A DNA stretch of 64,000 bases, from assembly GCF_916618885.1 (NCBI RefSeq), contig NZ_CAKAKH010000001.1, positions 124,001-188,000 of the forward strand. The letters are read 5' to 3'. The notes under the pieces were generated by a model that worked only from the letters and a program-made list of their open reading frames with translations, had not been told where the DNA came from and did not search any database. The DNA comes from Marinilactibacillus sp. Marseille-P9653. GTDB lineage: Bacteria; Bacillota; Bacilli; Lactobacillales; Carnobacteriaceae_A. Positions 28,553-41,305 of the stretch are shown here, in pieces. Positions within the stretch are counted from its first letter, which is position 1. Every line of letters starts with the position of its first letter. Made by a program: the position numbers and the translations under genes.

Positions 28553-28852
28553 TTAGTCTTCCAAACGTACGATCATATGACGAAGAATATCTTCGTTAAT
28601 ACGAGCTAGACGTTCGAATTCGTTAATTGCTGCTGCATCTTCAGATACAATATTTACCAAGCGGTAAGTACCTTCTCGGTATCCTTTGATCTCATATGCA
28701 AAACGACGTTTCGCCCAGTCTTTTGATTCAGTAACTTCAGCACCATTATCTTTTAAGATTGTTTCGAAACGTTCTACTAACGCTTTTTTGTTATCTTCTT
28801 CGATATTTGGACGGATAATATATAAAATTTCATATTTCGCTGATTGACTCAT
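28553..28852 (-). CDS. rpsF: 30S ribosomal protein S6
   Basis: Pairs with S18 on the small-subunit platform. A 99-residue ferredoxin-like fold: [14 protein letters not shown], the [20 protein letters not shown] region, and a C-terminal [16 protein letters not shown]. First gene of the operon. A GGAGGTGAC ribosome binding site lies upstream. Confidence 0.97.
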   Translation of the reverse strand: MSQSAKYEILYIIRPNIEEDNKKALVERFETILKDNGAEVTESKDWAKRRFAYEIKGYREGTYRLVNIVSEDAAAINEFERLARINEDILRHMIVRLED

Positions 28853-28996
28853 CGTTGACTGTCACCTCCTTATGGACTTTGGCCCTCTCATTTGAAAGAG
28901 CAAGGAGAGTATTCTCTAAAGAGTACTCACTCCGAACAATTATAGCATAACGGGATATCTTAAGCAACATTATTTTAGTAATTTGTATGATTTTAA

Positions 28997-29049
28997 ATAA
29001 AAAAACCATCATTCTATTCAGCTTGATCAAACCGAATAGAACGACGATC
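28997..29049 (-). terminator. Terminator of gyrA
   Basis: GTTCTATTC / GAATAGAAT stem extended by GATCGTC / GATGGT pairs, then T7 on the minus strand, 20 nt past the gyrA stop. Confidence 0.85.
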
Positions 29050-29070
29050 ATTTAATTTTTAGAAATCATA

Positions 29071-31599
29071 CTACTCTTCAGTATGATCTTCTGTTTCAGT
29101 TTCAAGGTTATCTTCTAGTATTTCTACTGTCGGATCTTCCACTTCGCTCACTTCAAGTTCTTCCTCTTCTTGAGGTTCTACTTTAGCGAGTGTGGATACT
29201 TTATTGCCTTCTTCCAGACGCATCAATCGAACACCTTGAGTTGCTCGGCCTGTCTGAGAAATATTTGTAGCGTGGAATCGAATAACGACTCCACCGTTTG
29301 TAATCAACATGATATCTTCATGTCCATCTACTGTTTTAAGACCGATTAGAGGACCGTTCTTCTCAGTAACGTTGGCTGTTTTAACACCTTTACCGCCTCG
29401 ACCACGAATAGCATACTCGCTAGCAGCCGTTCTCTTACCGTATCCATTTTCTGTGATGATCAATACCTCTGAATCTTCGTTTAAGAGATCCATTCCGACT
29501 ACATCATCGTCAGCTCTTAAGTTGATTCCTCGGACACCTGCAGCTGCTCTACCCATACTTCTTACTTTTGTTTCATGGAAGCTAACAGCATAACCATCTC
29601 GTGTACCGATAATAATGTTTTGATCTCCATTAGTCATGGACACATCGATCAATTCATCTTCTTCTCTTAAGACGATGGCTCTTAATCCGCTTGTACGAAT
29701 ATTCATGAATTCACTTAAGGCTGTACGTTTGACAGTCCCTTTACGAGTTGTAAAGAATAAGTGTTCATTTTCTTTCGCTTCTCCACGCATATTGATAATG
29801 GCTTGAATTTTCTCGCTATTATCTATACCCAGGAAGTTAATTGCCGGAATACCTTTAGCTGTACGGCCGTATTCTGGAATCTCATATCCTTTAGCTTTGT
29901 ATACTTTACCAGTATTCGTAAAGAATAAGAGTAAATCATGCGTCGAACAGGTTAATAAGGTCTCTACAAAGTCATCTGTATTCGTCCCCATACCTTTCAC
30001 GCCTCTACCGCCTCGGTTTTGAGCTTTAAACTCTGAAATGGCCATGCGTTTCATATATCCATTGTGAGATAAGGTAATCGCAATCTCTTCTTCTTCAATC
30101 AAATCTTCATCTTCAAGGCTTAATAATTCACCAACTAGAAGTTCTGTACGGCGATCATCGCCATGCTTTTCAGAAATTTCTTCCAGCTCTACTTCGATGA
30201 TTTCATTTACACGTTCTGGACGAGCCAGAATATCTGTTAAATCATCAATTGTAGAAATCAGTTCTTGATATTCGCCTTCGATTTTCTCTCTTTCTAGTCC
30301 TGTTAAACGGACCATACGCATATCAAGTATTGCTTGTGATTGACGTTCAGAAAGGTCGAATCTTTCCATCAAAGTCTCTTTAGCAATTTGGCCAGTTTGA
30401 GAACCTCTAATGATTGAGATGATTTCATCGATGTGATCCAGTGCAATACGCAGGCCTTCTAGAATATGTGCGCGCGCTTCTGCTTTGCGCTTATCGTATT
30501 CTGTTCTTCTACGGATAACGATTCTTTGGTGTTTTAAATACTCTGTTAGTATCTCTACTATTCCAAGCGTTTTAGGGATACCATTTACAATTGCAAGCAT
30601 ATTGAATCCAAAAGAGGTTTGCATCGGTGTCAACTTATACAAATTGTTCAGTATAACGCTCGCTGAGACGTCTCTACGGACTTCTATGACCACGCGCATA
30701 CCATCTCTATCTGATTCATCTGTTAAGTCTGTAATGCCCTCAATGCGCTTATCTCGAGCTAATTCAGCTATACGTTCTACTAGTTTTGCTTTATTGACTA
30801 AATAAGGCAGTTCATCAACGATAATGCGTTCACGACCATTTTTAAGTATGTCAATATGTGCTTTTGCACGAACTTTGATTGATCCACGACCAGTCTCGTA
30901 TGCTTTTCGAATACCAGACTTACCTAACACCATCGCACCTGTCGGGAAATCCGGTCCAGGTAATACTTCCATCAATTCAGCCACTGTTGCTTCACTGTTG
31001 TCCATCAACATACGACAAGCAGCAATCACTTCTCTTAAGTTATGTGGAGGAATATTTGTAGCCATTCCTACCGCAATTCCAGAAGCACCGTTTACCAGTA
31101 AATTCGGAAATCTTGCAGGCAAGACATCTGGTTCTCTTTCAGAACCATCATAGTTATCGTGATAGTCAATCGTATCTTTATTGATATCTCTAAGCATTTC
31201 CATAGCGATCTTACTCATTTTCGCTTCTGTATAACGCATTGCTGCTGCACTATCGCCATCTATTGAACCAAAGTTTCCGTGTCCGTCAACTAGAGGGTTA
31301 CGATAACTGAAGTCTTGTGCCATACGCACCATGGATTCATAAATCGCAGAGTCACCGTGGGGGTGATACTTACCCATTACGTCTCCAACGATACGAGCAG
31401 ATTTTTTGTAAGCTTTGTCGGGTGTCATACCTAATTCATTCATTCCGTAAAGAATACGGCGGTGAACAGGTTTCAGACCATCTCGAACATCAGGTAAGGC
31501 ACGGGAAACAATAACACTCATTGCATAATCTAGAAATGAATTTTTCATTTCACTAGCAAGATTGATCGATTCCATGCGTGCTTCTCTATTTTCAGCCAA
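29071..31599 (-). CDS. gyrA: DNA gyrase subunit A
   Basis: Breakage-reunion subunit introducing negative supercoils. About 842 residues: the winged-helix/tower domain with catalytic Tyr in [10 protein letters not shown], a quinolone-region sequence [13 protein letters not shown] with wild-type Ser and Glu, and a C-terminal beta-pinwheel with the GyrA-box-like [11 protein letters not shown]. An acidic tail closes the protein. The TTG at 31599 is 9 nt after AAGGAGG; an upstream ATG at 31623 lies before that site and is rejected. It follows gyrB by 120 nt, with a hairpin in the gap. Confidence 0.95.
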   Translation of the reverse strand: MAENREARMESINLASEMKNSFLDYAMSVIVSRALPDVRDGLKPVHRRILYGMNELGMTPDKAYKKSARIVGDVMGKYHPHGDSAIYESMVRMAQDFSYRNPLVDGHGNFGSIDGDSAAAMRYTEAKMSKIAMEMLRDINKDTIDYHDNYDGSEREPDVLPARFPNLLVNGASGIAVGMATNIPPHNLREVIAACRMLMDNSEATVAELMEVLPGPDFPTGAMVLGKSGIRKAYETGRGSIKVRAKAHIDILKNGRERIIVDELPYLVNKAKLVERIAELARDKRIEGITDLTDESDRDGMRVVIEVRRDVSASVILNNLYKLTPMQTSFGFNMLAIVNGIPKTLGIVEILTEYLKHQRIVIRRRTEYDKRKAEARAHILEGLRIALDHIDEIISIIRGSQTGQIAKETLMERFDLSERQSQAILDMRMVRLTGLEREKIEGEYQELISTIDDLTDILARPERVNEIIEVELEEISEKHGDDRRTELLVGELLSLEDEDLIEEEEIAITLSHNGYMKRMAISEFKAQNRGGRGVKGMGTNTDDFVETLLTCSTHDLLLFFTNTGKVYKAKGYEIPEYGRTAKGIPAINFLGIDNSEKIQAIINMRGEAKENEHLFFTTRKGTVKRTALSEFMNIRTSGLRAIVLREEDELIDVSMTNGDQNIIIGTRDGYAVSFHETKVRSMGRAAAGVRGINLRADDDVVGMDLLNEDSEVLIITENGYGKRTAASEYAIRGRGGKGVKTANVTEKNGPLIGLKTVDGHEDIMLITNGGVVIRFHATNISQTGRATQGVRLMRLEEGNKVSTLAKVEPQEEEELEVSEVEDPTVEILEDNLETETEDHTEE

Positions 31600-31642
31600 G
31601 TATTTGTTCCTCCTTGTTTTCATCGAGCTTTTTACAACTTAA

Positions 31643-31686
31643 ATACCGTGTGTCAACGTCAAGACAGAGAATTTTGCACACGGTAT
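31643..31686 (-). other. Hairpin in the gyrB-gyrA gap
   Basis: ATACCGTGTG (31643-31652) and CACACGGTAT (31677-31686) are perfect 10-bp inverted complements around a 24-nt loop; flanking CAACT/AGTTG may extend the stem on the transcript. There is no T run, so it is not a standard terminator. It may be an RNA-processing or stability element. Confidence 0.6.
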
Positions 31687-31719
31687 AGTTGTTTTGATAG
31701 ATTATTTAGTGATCCTAAC

Positions 31720-34789
<3,070 letters not shown>

Positions 34790-34790
<1 letters not shown>

Positions 34791-35023
34791 CAGGCGTCCT
34801 CATGTTTTAAAGATTCAACTACAAAACTACCTACTTCTGGAATATCTACTACTGTACCGTCATAAAGTTTCTTTCCTCGTCTGTTTTCAGGTTCTCCGTT
34901 AACAAAGACTTCAAACTGCTCTAGAAACGGCTTAGCCATTCCTCCACTTGAGATCACATTCGCGTGTTTCAGAAATTGGCCTAATGTAATATACACTTCT
35001 TCTATTTGAATTGGGGTATGCAC
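34790..35023 (-). CDS. yaaA: S4-domain RNA-binding protein YaaA
   Basis: A 77-residue small S4-like protein conserved between dnaN and recF in firmicutes. It has the RNA-binding helix pattern ITLGQFLKHANVISSGGMAKPFL and a C-terminal strand pair EPENRRGKKLYDGTVVDIP. Family members have been linked to 50S subunit assembly in Bacillus. The start is GTG, about 10 nt after AAGGAG. First gene of the operon driven by the promoter at 35095-35123. Confidence 0.92.
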
Positions 35024-35094
35024 CTTTTATCGGCTCCTTAAAGTAAAAAATACGTCACAAAACTCTACGATTTTTTTCATACTATTCTTTCTCT

Positions 35095-35123
35095 ATTATA
35101 CCCCAAAAAAGAGGCTAATACAA
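35095..35123 (-). promoter_or_regulatory. Promoter of yaaA-recF-gyrB
   Basis: On minus: TTGTAT (35118-35123), a 17-bp spacer and a perfect TATAAT (35095-35100), 72 nt upstream of the yaaA start. With the dnaN terminator upstream, this separates the gyrase unit from dnaA-dnaN. Confidence 0.88.
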
Positions 35124-35260
35124 ATTTTGACGGAAAATAATGGCCTCTGATAGATTTTTGATAGATAAAAAGAAAAATGATATTTTTACTCGAAATACGC
35201 TCAGAATGTAAATTTGTGTATTTTTATCTGTTTTCGTCTTAAAAAAATCTGTCAGACAAA

Positions 35261-35315
35261 AAAATCCTACTGAGTATCGGGTCCATATAGACCAGATCGA
35301 CTCAGTAGGATTTTT
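35261..35315 (-). terminator. Terminator of dnaN
   Basis: AAATCCTACTGAGT / ACTCAGTAGGATTT, a 14-bp perfect stem with T7 on minus, 11 nt after the dnaN stop. Confidence 0.92.
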
Positions 35316-35325
35316 GTTTAGGATC

Positions 35326-36462
35326 TTAAGATGTACGAATTGGTGTAATTAACTGGATAAATTCTCTGTTATCATCACTTGGAACCAATACAAAAGGTCT
35401 CAAAGTTGAAATGAGTTTTATCGTAATTTCAACAGCACCAAATGTATTCAGCGCAGCTTTCAGATAATCAGGATTGAATGAGATTTCCATTTCTTCTCCT
35501 TCGATCTGTTTGAAGGACACATCTTCATTCACTCTTCCGACTTCTGGGGAGTTTCCGGTTATTTCCAATTCATTTTGCTTCACTGATAATTTAACCACAT
35601 TGTTTTTACCTTCATGTGATAAAAGAGAAGCACGCTCTACAGCACCTAGAAGAACTTGTGCGTCTAGTGTGATCTGTGTAGAAGAAGCATCAGGAATCAG
35701 GCGATCTGTATCCGGATAGTTCCCTTCTAAAAGTCTTGAATAGAAATGTGTATCTTCTGTTTTGAATAAAATCTGGTTTTCTGCAATCGCAACTGTAATT
35801 TCATCAAGAGAATCATCTAGTAATCTTGATAATTCTTGAAGACTCTTTCCAGGGATTACAATGTTGTAAGAGAAATCTCCAGCAGATTCTAAAGGAATGA
35901 CTCTTTGACTTAAGCGGTGACTATCTGTAGCAACGGCTTTTAGTCTGCCTTCTTTTAAAGAAAGATTCACGCCTGTTAATATCGGACGACTTTCATGTGA
36001 AGATACCGCAATAACGGTTTGTTTAACAATAGTTTTCAACAACTGAACGGGTAAAGTAAATGCTTGGTCCGTATCGATTTCTGGTAGGTGTGGATAATTA
36101 GCTGCATCCAGTCCATTGATAATAAAAGAAGAGGAAGCTGAAGTGATGGCCGTTTGAACGCGATCCATTACCTCAATAGAGAATGTTTCATCTGGCAACT
36201 TGTTTACAATGTCACTGAAGAAACGAGCAGGTTGTAAAACAATACTACCTTCTTCTTCAATTTTCAATTCAGCTTTTTCATCATGAACTGAAATAATGGT
36301 TTCAATTGAGATATCAGAGTTACTACCGGTCAGTTTAACGCCTTCTGCATCTGCAACCAATTTGATTCCTGTTAATATCGGAATTGTCGTTCTTGAAGAT
36401 ACTGCAAGTTGAACATCTCTCAATTTTTTTAGAAAAGCCGTTCGTTTGATAGAAAATTTCAT
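35326..36462 (-). CDS. dnaN: DNA polymerase III beta sliding clamp
   Basis: Ring-shaped processivity factor. The 378 residues contain three repeated clamp domains beginning MKFSIKRTAFLKKLRDVQ. The C-terminus (LITPIRTS) retains the conserved pocket-lining proline segment, but the tail is extended beyond the usual end (...MPMR/MPIR). The gene lies 264 nt after dnaA, across the unwinding region, and has its own terminator. Confidence 0.97.
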   Translation of the reverse strand: MKFSIKRTAFLKKLRDVQLAVSSRTTIPILTGIKLVADAEGVKLTGSNSDISIETIISVHDEKAELKIEEEGSIVLQPARFFSDIVNKLPDETFSIEVMDRVQTAITSASSSFIINGLDAANYPHLPEIDTDQAFTLPVQLLKTIVKQTVIAVSSHESRPILTGVNLSLKEGRLKAVATDSHRLSQRVIPLESAGDFSYNIVIPGKSLQELSRLLDDSLDEITVAIAENQILFKTEDTHFYSRLLEGNYPDTDRLIPDASSTQITLDAQVLLGAVERASLLSHEGKNNVVKLSVKQNELEITGNSPEVGRVNEDVSFKQIEGEEMEISFNPDYLKAALNTFGAVEITIKLISTLRPFVLVPSDDNREFIQLITPIRTS

Positions 36463-36552
36463 AGAATCCCTCCGTGCATTTTTCTTATTGTAAGTATAGC
36501 ATAATGTGCTGTTGTTTCATGTTTTTGAATCATCTTTAATTCTGGCAGAATG

Positions 36553-36698
36553 CCTATATATATTTATATAAATAATATAGTAATAGTAGTAGGGCCTGTG
36601 TATACTGTGGAAAAGCTAAAAAACCCTTAGAGACAAAAGTTTTCCACTTGTGGATAACCTGTGGGTAACTTTGTGTAGAAAGTATCAGGTTATACACA
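36553..36698. other. oriC unwinding module (dnaA-dnaN intergenic)
   Basis: Reading from dnaA toward dnaN: DnaA-box variants TTATACACA (36690-36698), TGTGGGTAA (36660) and TTTTCCACA type (36606-36614), plus a perfect box at 36649-36657 on minus. A short G/C patch (36593-36596) follows, then DnaA-trio repeats TAG-TAA-TAG-TAG-TAG at 36578-36592, then an AT-only stretch (36556-36577). This is the order of the Bacillus basal unwinding system: boxes, trios, duplex-unwinding element. Confidence 0.88.
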
Positions 36699-36726
36699 GG
36701 TGGAAATCCTAGGTATAATAAAAAAA

Positions 36727-38061
36727 TTATTGCAGACTCTTTTTGATCTGTTCAATTTCATGTTTCAAGTCGGCATCTTTTTTGATTGCCTGCTCGATTT
36801 TTTCGTACGCGTGAATAACCGTAGTATGATCTTTACCACCAAACTCTTTTCCGATTTTAGGTAAAGAGTTATTTGTCATTTCTCTAGATAGATACATTGC
36901 AATCTGTCTTGGAAGAACGATTTGACGAACGCGCTTTTTGCCTTTTAAATCAACAAGTGAAATCTGATAAAACTTACTGACTGTTTGCTGAATCGTTGCG
37001 ATTGAAATATCTTGATTCTTGTCTTTCTTGACCATACTCTTGAGTGCATCTGCGGCTAGACTCGTCGTAATATCATTTCTTTGGATAGCTGAATAAGCTT
37101 GTACTCTAACCAAAGCACCTTCTAATTCACGAATATTTGAATCAATTTGTCCGGCGATGTAGCTCAATGTATCATTTGGAATTTCAAGTCCTTCTGCATT
37201 GGCTTTTTTTCTAAGAATTGCGATTCTTGTTTCAAGATCCGGAGGTGTAATATCAACGGATAGTCCCCAAGCAAATCTAGAAACCAGTCTTTCTTGAAGT
37301 TTTGGTATTTCATTTGGTAGTCGGTCACTAGTCAATACGATTTGCTTACGATCATCGTAAAGTGCGTTAAAGGTGTGGAAAAACTCTTCCTGAGTACCTT
37401 CTTTGTCAGCAAAAAACTGGATATCATCTACTAATAGAAGATCTACATTTCTATACTGTCTTCTAAATTTTTCTTGCGTTCTATTTTGAATAGAATTAAT
37501 GAAGTCATTTGCAAAATTTTCACTTGATACATATTTGATTTTAGCATTTGGATTGATCTGTAAATACTGATGCCCAATCGCGTGCATCAAATGAGTTTTT
37601 CCGAGTCCTACGCCACCGTAGAAAAAAAGTGGATTATAGATCGTTCCTGGTTCTTCCGCGACAACTAATGCAGCTGCGTGAGCCATTTGATTACCTTTTC
37701 CGATAACAAAAGTGTCAAAAGAATATTTGCTGTTCAAAGTACTGGAAACCATATTCATCTGATCAAAAGGTTCTCTCTGCTGCGGTTCTTCATTCTCTTC
37801 ATGTGTAGCCTGTTCTTCAGAGGTTACAAAAAGTGGAGAAATTTCGCGGCCGAAATATTCATAAAGGTACTCTACCATTCTGGTAGTCAGATTATTCTGC
37901 CAATATTCTTTATGCAAAGTAGACGGAACTTCTATAGTAACGGAGTTATCCGTAACTCGGACGAGGTTTGCGCTTTGGATCCATGTATCAAAACTAACTT
38001 TAGATAGAGATTGTTTAAATTTATCTTGTAAATGTATCCACAAGGGATGCGGGTTATTCAT
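36727..38061 (-). CDS. dnaA: Chromosomal replication initiator DnaA
   Basis: AAA+ initiator that binds 9-mer boxes and melts oriC. The 444 residues comprise domain I (1-85), a short linker II, the AAA+ domain III with Walker A GGVGLGKTH and Walker B LLVDDIQF (about 110-330), and domain IV with the DnaA signature GGKDHTTVIHAYEKI. The start follows GAGGAGG. DnaA boxes lie both upstream (38.1-38.4 kb) and downstream of the gene, giving a bipartite origin and likely autoregulation. Confidence 0.98.
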   Translation of the reverse strand: MNNPHPLWIHLQDKFKQSLSKVSFDTWIQSANLVRVTDNSVTIEVPSTLHKEYWQNNLTTRMVEYLYEYFGREISPLFVTSEEQATHEENEEPQQREPFDQMNMVSSTLNSKYSFDTFVIGKGNQMAHAAALVVAEEPGTIYNPLFFYGGVGLGKTHLMHAIGHQYLQINPNAKIKYVSSENFANDFINSIQNRTQEKFRRQYRNVDLLLVDDIQFFADKEGTQEEFFHTFNALYDDRKQIVLTSDRLPNEIPKLQERLVSRFAWGLSVDITPPDLETRIAILRKKANAEGLEIPNDTLSYIAGQIDSNIRELEGALVRVQAYSAIQRNDITTSLAADALKSMVKKDKNQDISIATIQQTVSKFYQISLVDLKGKKRVRQIVLPRQIAMYLSREMTNNSLPKIGKEFGGKDHTTVIHAYEKIEQAIKKDADLKHEIEQIKKSLQ

Positions 38062-38116
38062 TCTGTTCCTCCTCGTCTCAATGAATGTTTTTTTATTTTA
38101 TCATGGATGAGATAAG

Positions 38117-38409
38117 TTTTCCACAACTGAGTGAAATTGTTGATAAATAATTCAGAACCTGTTGAAAATAGTTATCCACACGGGAACAGGGTTTGTGTAT
38201 AGTTTCAAGTTTTGCAGAAATACTCAACAAGAATTGTGGATAACTTAACACTCATAAACACTATAACAACAATCTGCAAATGAGTTGTTAACATTCCGGA
38301 AAACCCTGTGGATAACTTTATATACACAGGCTGAAATTGTGGGTGAATCATGTATAAAGTTGTTAACAGTTAAAAATAAAGATATAGTTACTAACTGTCC
38401 TGTGGATAA
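38117..38409. other. oriC DnaA-box cluster upstream of dnaA
   Basis: Perfect boxes TTATCCACA at 38172-38180 (+) and, on minus, 38235-38243, 38307-38315 and 38401-38409, plus TTTTCCACA at 38117-38125 and weaker variants. The 558-nt gap between dnaA and rpmH is otherwise non-coding, and gene orientation switches here. It corresponds to the incA/incB part of the Bacillus-type bipartite origin. Confidence 0.93.
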
Positions 38410-38490
38410 AAATGTGCATGAAATCAGCTTATTTATTATTTGAAAATGTGTCTAAATTTAAAAGCAAACAGTTAAATTACAAAGGAAGAC

Positions 38491-38519
38491 TTGACAAATG
38501 GTATCTATTTTCTTAAACT
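38491..38519 (+). promoter_or_regulatory. Promoter of rpmH
   Basis: TTGACA (38491-38496), a 17-bp spacer and TAAACT (38514-38519), about 100 nt before the rpmH start and just beyond the last DnaA box. Confidence 0.7.
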
Positions 38520-38619
38520 GATATAGTCTGTCTATGTTATGATGCAAAATTTAGATAGCATTTTGTAACCTTTAAATAGTAAACAGAGATATAGCAATGA
38601 TTCAGGAGGTGTATGATCA

Positions 38620-38763
38620 ATGTCACAACAAGGATTAACATATCAACCTAAAAAACGTAAGCGTCAAAAAGTACACGGTTTCCGTAAACGTATGAGTACA
38701 AAAAACGGACGTAGAGTATTGAAAGCAAGACGTCGTAAAGGTAGAAAACGCATTTCAGCATAA
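38620..38763 (+). CDS. rpmH: 50S ribosomal protein L34
   Basis: A 47-codon gene encoding a very basic protein: [20 protein letters not shown], then [20 protein letters not shown] and GRKRISA. It binds 23S rRNA. The L34 core [20 protein letters not shown] is unmistakable, but the N-terminus (MSQQGL) is a few residues longer than the usual MKRTYQP. The ATG follows AGGAGGT by 9 nt. Its place right of oriC, before rnpA, is universal in firmicutes. A terminator follows within 10 nt, partly uncoupling it from rnpA. Confidence 0.97.
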   Translation: MSQQGLTYQPKKRKRQKVHGFRKRMSTKNGRRVLKARRRKGRKRISA

Positions 38764-38769
38764 GAAATA

Positions 38770-38819
38770 AAAGGCGACGATAGCTTCTTATTAAAATAAG
38801 AGCGCGTCGCCTTTTTTTG
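38770..38819 (+). terminator. Terminator/attenuator between rpmH and rnpA
   Basis: AAGGCGACG / CGTCGCCTT stem with an inner TCTTATT/AATAAGA hairpin, then T7. It probably reduces read-through so L34 is made in excess over RNase P protein. Confidence 0.9.
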
Positions 38820-38885
38820 TTGTCAAAGTGTAGAGATAAGAATCATAGAGAAAAAGGATCAAGTAAAGGCAGGTGGTGACTGGTC

Positions 38886-39236
38886 ATGAGAAAAGCTTAC
38901 CGGGTTAAAAAAGAAGCCGATTTTCAAAAAGTCTTCCATAAAGGAAAGTCTGTGGCGAATCGCCAGTTTGTCGTCTATGTATTAGAAAAGCCAGATCAAG
39001 CCCATTTTAGAGTAGGGATTTCTGTTAGTAAAAAATTAGGTCACGCACCAACTCGTAATGCCGTAAAAAGAAAAATCAGACACGCACTGACAGAGTTCGA
39101 TCAAGAAAATTTATTGAAACAAGAGAGAGATTTTCTCGTTATAGCAAGAAATCCAGCAACTAGTATGTCTTATGTTGAAGTAAAAAAAAGCTTATTACAT
39201 GTTTTGAAACTGGCTAAAATGACGATCAGTGAGTAA
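38886..39236 (+). CDS. rnpA: Ribonuclease P protein component
   Basis: Basic cofactor of the RNase P ribozyme in tRNA 5' maturation. The 116 residues include the substrate cleft start [16 protein letters not shown] and the diagnostic RNR-type helix region [13 protein letters not shown]. It follows rpmH and precedes yidC and khpB in the conserved order. The ATG follows AGGTGGTGA. Confidence 0.96.
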   Translation: MRKAYRVKKEADFQKVFHKGKSVANRQFVVYVLEKPDQAHFRVGISVSKKLGHAPTRNAVKRKIRHALTEFDQENLLKQERDFLVIARNPATSMSYVEVKKSLLHVLKLAKMTISE

Positions 39237-39331
39237 ATGAACGTGTATCATTTTTAAAATAAGGATGTTCTAAAAGCTGGTTTTGATTTATAATTAATCT
39301 AGCGCACAAGACTTTGGAAAAGAGGAAAGAA

Positions 39332-40180
39332 ATGTCTACTATAGTAAAAAAACGTAAGCGATTGCTATTGATGTTCAGCATGCTTGCAGTCGTATTTGTT
39401 TTAGCTGCTTGTGGTACAAGCGATGTTACTGCTCAAAGTGAAGGATTTTGGGAGGGCGTCGTAATTTATAATTTTGCTCAGTTAATTATTTGGGTATCTG
39501 GACTATTCAATAATAGTTACGGTATGGGGATTATCCTCGTAACAGTATTTATTCGTGCTTTGCTGATTCCAATCACGCATTTCCAGCAGAAAAATATGCA
39601 ACAGATGAACGAAATTAATCCGCAGATGACAGAATTAAGAGAACAATATTCTTCAAGAGATACTGAAACACAACAGAAATTAAGAGAAGAGCAACAAAGA
39701 CTTTATAAAGATGCAGGCGTTAATCCGTATTTAGGATTCTTACCATTGCTGATTCAGATGCCCGTCTTTATCGCATTGTATCAATCAGTGAATAGAACGC
39801 CGATTCTTAGAACAGGCGACTTCTTATGGGTCAACTTAGGTGCACCGGATCCTTACTTGATCTTGCCGATTTTAGCCGGTATCTTCACACTAGCAAACTC
39901 CTACTTGATGAGCATGGGAAGACCGCAAGCTGGCGGAAAAGTCATGACATACATTATGCCATTGTTCATTGTGTTGATCACATTCAGATTATCTAGTGCG
40001 CTAGCACTTTACTTTGCAGCATCCAATGGATTTGCAGCACTACAGACTGTACTTTTACAAAATCCATTCAAAGCGCGTCGAGAGCGTGAACTGAAGGAAG
40101 AACAAGAGCGAGAAGCTGAACGTGAACGTAGAAGAGCTATGAAGAAAGCGCAAAAATTGGGGCGTAACGTAAGAAAATAA
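39332..40180 (+). CDS. yidC: Membrane protein insertase YidC
   Basis: Inserts membrane proteins alone or with SecYEG. The 282-residue protein has a lipoprotein signal (VFVLAACGTS, modified Cys at about 27), five membrane segments and a C-terminal Arg/Lys/Glu-rich tail for ribosome contact. The conserved groove segment MGIILVTVFIRALLIPI carries the functional Arg. The ATG at 39332 is preceded by AGAGGAAAG; an upstream in-frame TTG at 39314 would bury that site. Part of rnpA-yidC-khpB. Confidence 0.94.
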   Translation: MSTIVKKRKRLLLMFSMLAVVFVLAACGTSDVTAQSEGFWEGVVIYNFAQLIIWVSGLFNNSYGMGIILVTVFIRALLIPITHFQQKNMQQMNEINPQMTELREQYSSRDTETQQKLREEQQRLYKDAGVNPYLGFLPLLIQMPVFIALYQSVNRTPILRTGDFLWVNLGAPDPYLILPILAGIFTLANSYLMSMGRPQAGGKVMTYIMPLFIVLITFRLSSALALYFAASNGFAALQTVLLQNPFKARRERELKEEQEREAERERRRAMKKAQKLGRNVRK

Positions 40181-40247
40181 TTAAGGTACATGTTTGATAT
40201 GATTTGATTGAATAAACATACCTATCGTTGAACGGAGGGCATTATTC

Positions 40248-41165
40248 GTGATTGATAAATATACAGCACAGGCACCTACAACAGAAGCTGCAATCGAAAA
40301 AGGATTAAAAGCTTTGGGGTTAAAAATAGAGCAAGCAGATATTGAAGTAACAGAACCTGGTAAAAAAGGGTTTTTGGGAATTGGGCAAAAAGATGCGGTC
40401 GTCGTTGTTAAGAGAAAGCAAGCAACAAGTGGAATCAAAAGTGTATTTGAATCTTCTTTTTCTGCAGAAGACATTTTGCCGAAGGACAAACCAGCTCCTG
40501 AAAAACCTCTATTTGTTGAAAGTGAGACAGGAACAGAACCATCTTCTGACCAAGAAATTGTAGAACCCGTTGCAGAAAGTCCCGAAGAAGTCGAAGAAAC
40601 TAGGAATCAATCCTCAGATGAGAAGCCACTTGTAATGGCTTCTACAGAAGATTCTGAAGAAGTGAAGCCGGCGATTTCTGAAGAACAACAAAGAGAAATT
40701 GAACAAAAAGATGCTGAAGGTATTCAGCAAGTAGCGGAGTACTTGAAAGATGTTACAAATAAGATGGGTATTGAAGATGTTTCTGTTCATGTACAAAGAC
40801 AAGGGAAAAAAGTTCAGTACAATATAGAAACAGAAGATGCTGGCTTAGTCATTGGCCGTCATGGTAAGGTTTTGAACAGCTTACAGACGCTTGCTCAGAT
40901 TCAATTACATCAACTTGCTGATTCGAAATTTTTCGCTAAAGTGGATGCAGAAGCGTATAGAGATCGTCGTCAAAAAACCGTTGAGCAGTTAGCTAAAAGA
41001 ACAGCAGATAAAGTGAAACACACCAAACGCCCAGTTGTTCTTGAACCAATGCCTGCGCACGAAAGAAAGTTAATTCATCGTTTTTTGAATCATCATCAAG
41101 GTATCCAAACACACTCTGAAGGCAAAGAACCTCATCGTTATCTAGTAGTGGAACCTGAAGAATAA
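40248..41165 (+). CDS. khpB: RNA-binding protein KhpB/EloR (Jag)
   Basis: RNA-binding regulator of cell elongation, partner of KhpA in streptococci. The 305 residues contain a Jag_N domain (about 1-52, with KKGFLGIGQKDA), a long acidic Glu-rich linker (about 75-150), a KH domain (VIGRHGKVLNSLQ) and an R3H domain (ERKLIHRFLNHHQ). The start is GTG after CGGAGGG. It is downstream of yidC, the conserved context, and followed by a terminator. Confidence 0.94.
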   Translation: MIDKYTAQAPTTEAAIEKGLKALGLKIEQADIEVTEPGKKGFLGIGQKDAVVVVKRKQATSGIKSVFESSFSAEDILPKDKPAPEKPLFVESETGTEPSSDQEIVEPVAESPEEVEETRNQSSDEKPLVMASTEDSEEVKPAISEEQQREIEQKDAEGIQQVAEYLKDVTNKMGIEDVSVHVQRQGKKVQYNIETEDAGLVIGRHGKVLNSLQTLAQIQLHQLADSKFFAKVDAEAYRDRRQKTVEQLAKRTADKVKHTKRPVVLEPMPAHERKLIHRFLNHHQGIQTHSEGKEPHRYLVVEPEE

Positions 41166-41181
41166 TCGTTCTTTATTTAAG

Positions 41182-41220
41182 ATAGTCATGTCTAACTTCG
41201 GTTATGCATGACTATTTTTT
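41182..41220 (+). terminator. Terminator of rnpA-yidC-khpB
   Basis: ATAGTCATG (41182-41190) / CATGACTAT (41207-41215) with T6. Confidence 0.88.
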
Positions 41221-41305
41221 GGTTAATTAGATTTATATTATCAATCGTTAAAAGTGGACATTAAGGCTTTAGATAAAAATAAAAAATTTTTTTAAGGAGA
41301 TACAT

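Noticed and set aside
30485-31153. Long open frames antisense to gyrA
   Set aside because: They mirror gyrA codon structure, have no ribosome binding site or recognisable product, and gyrA is certain.
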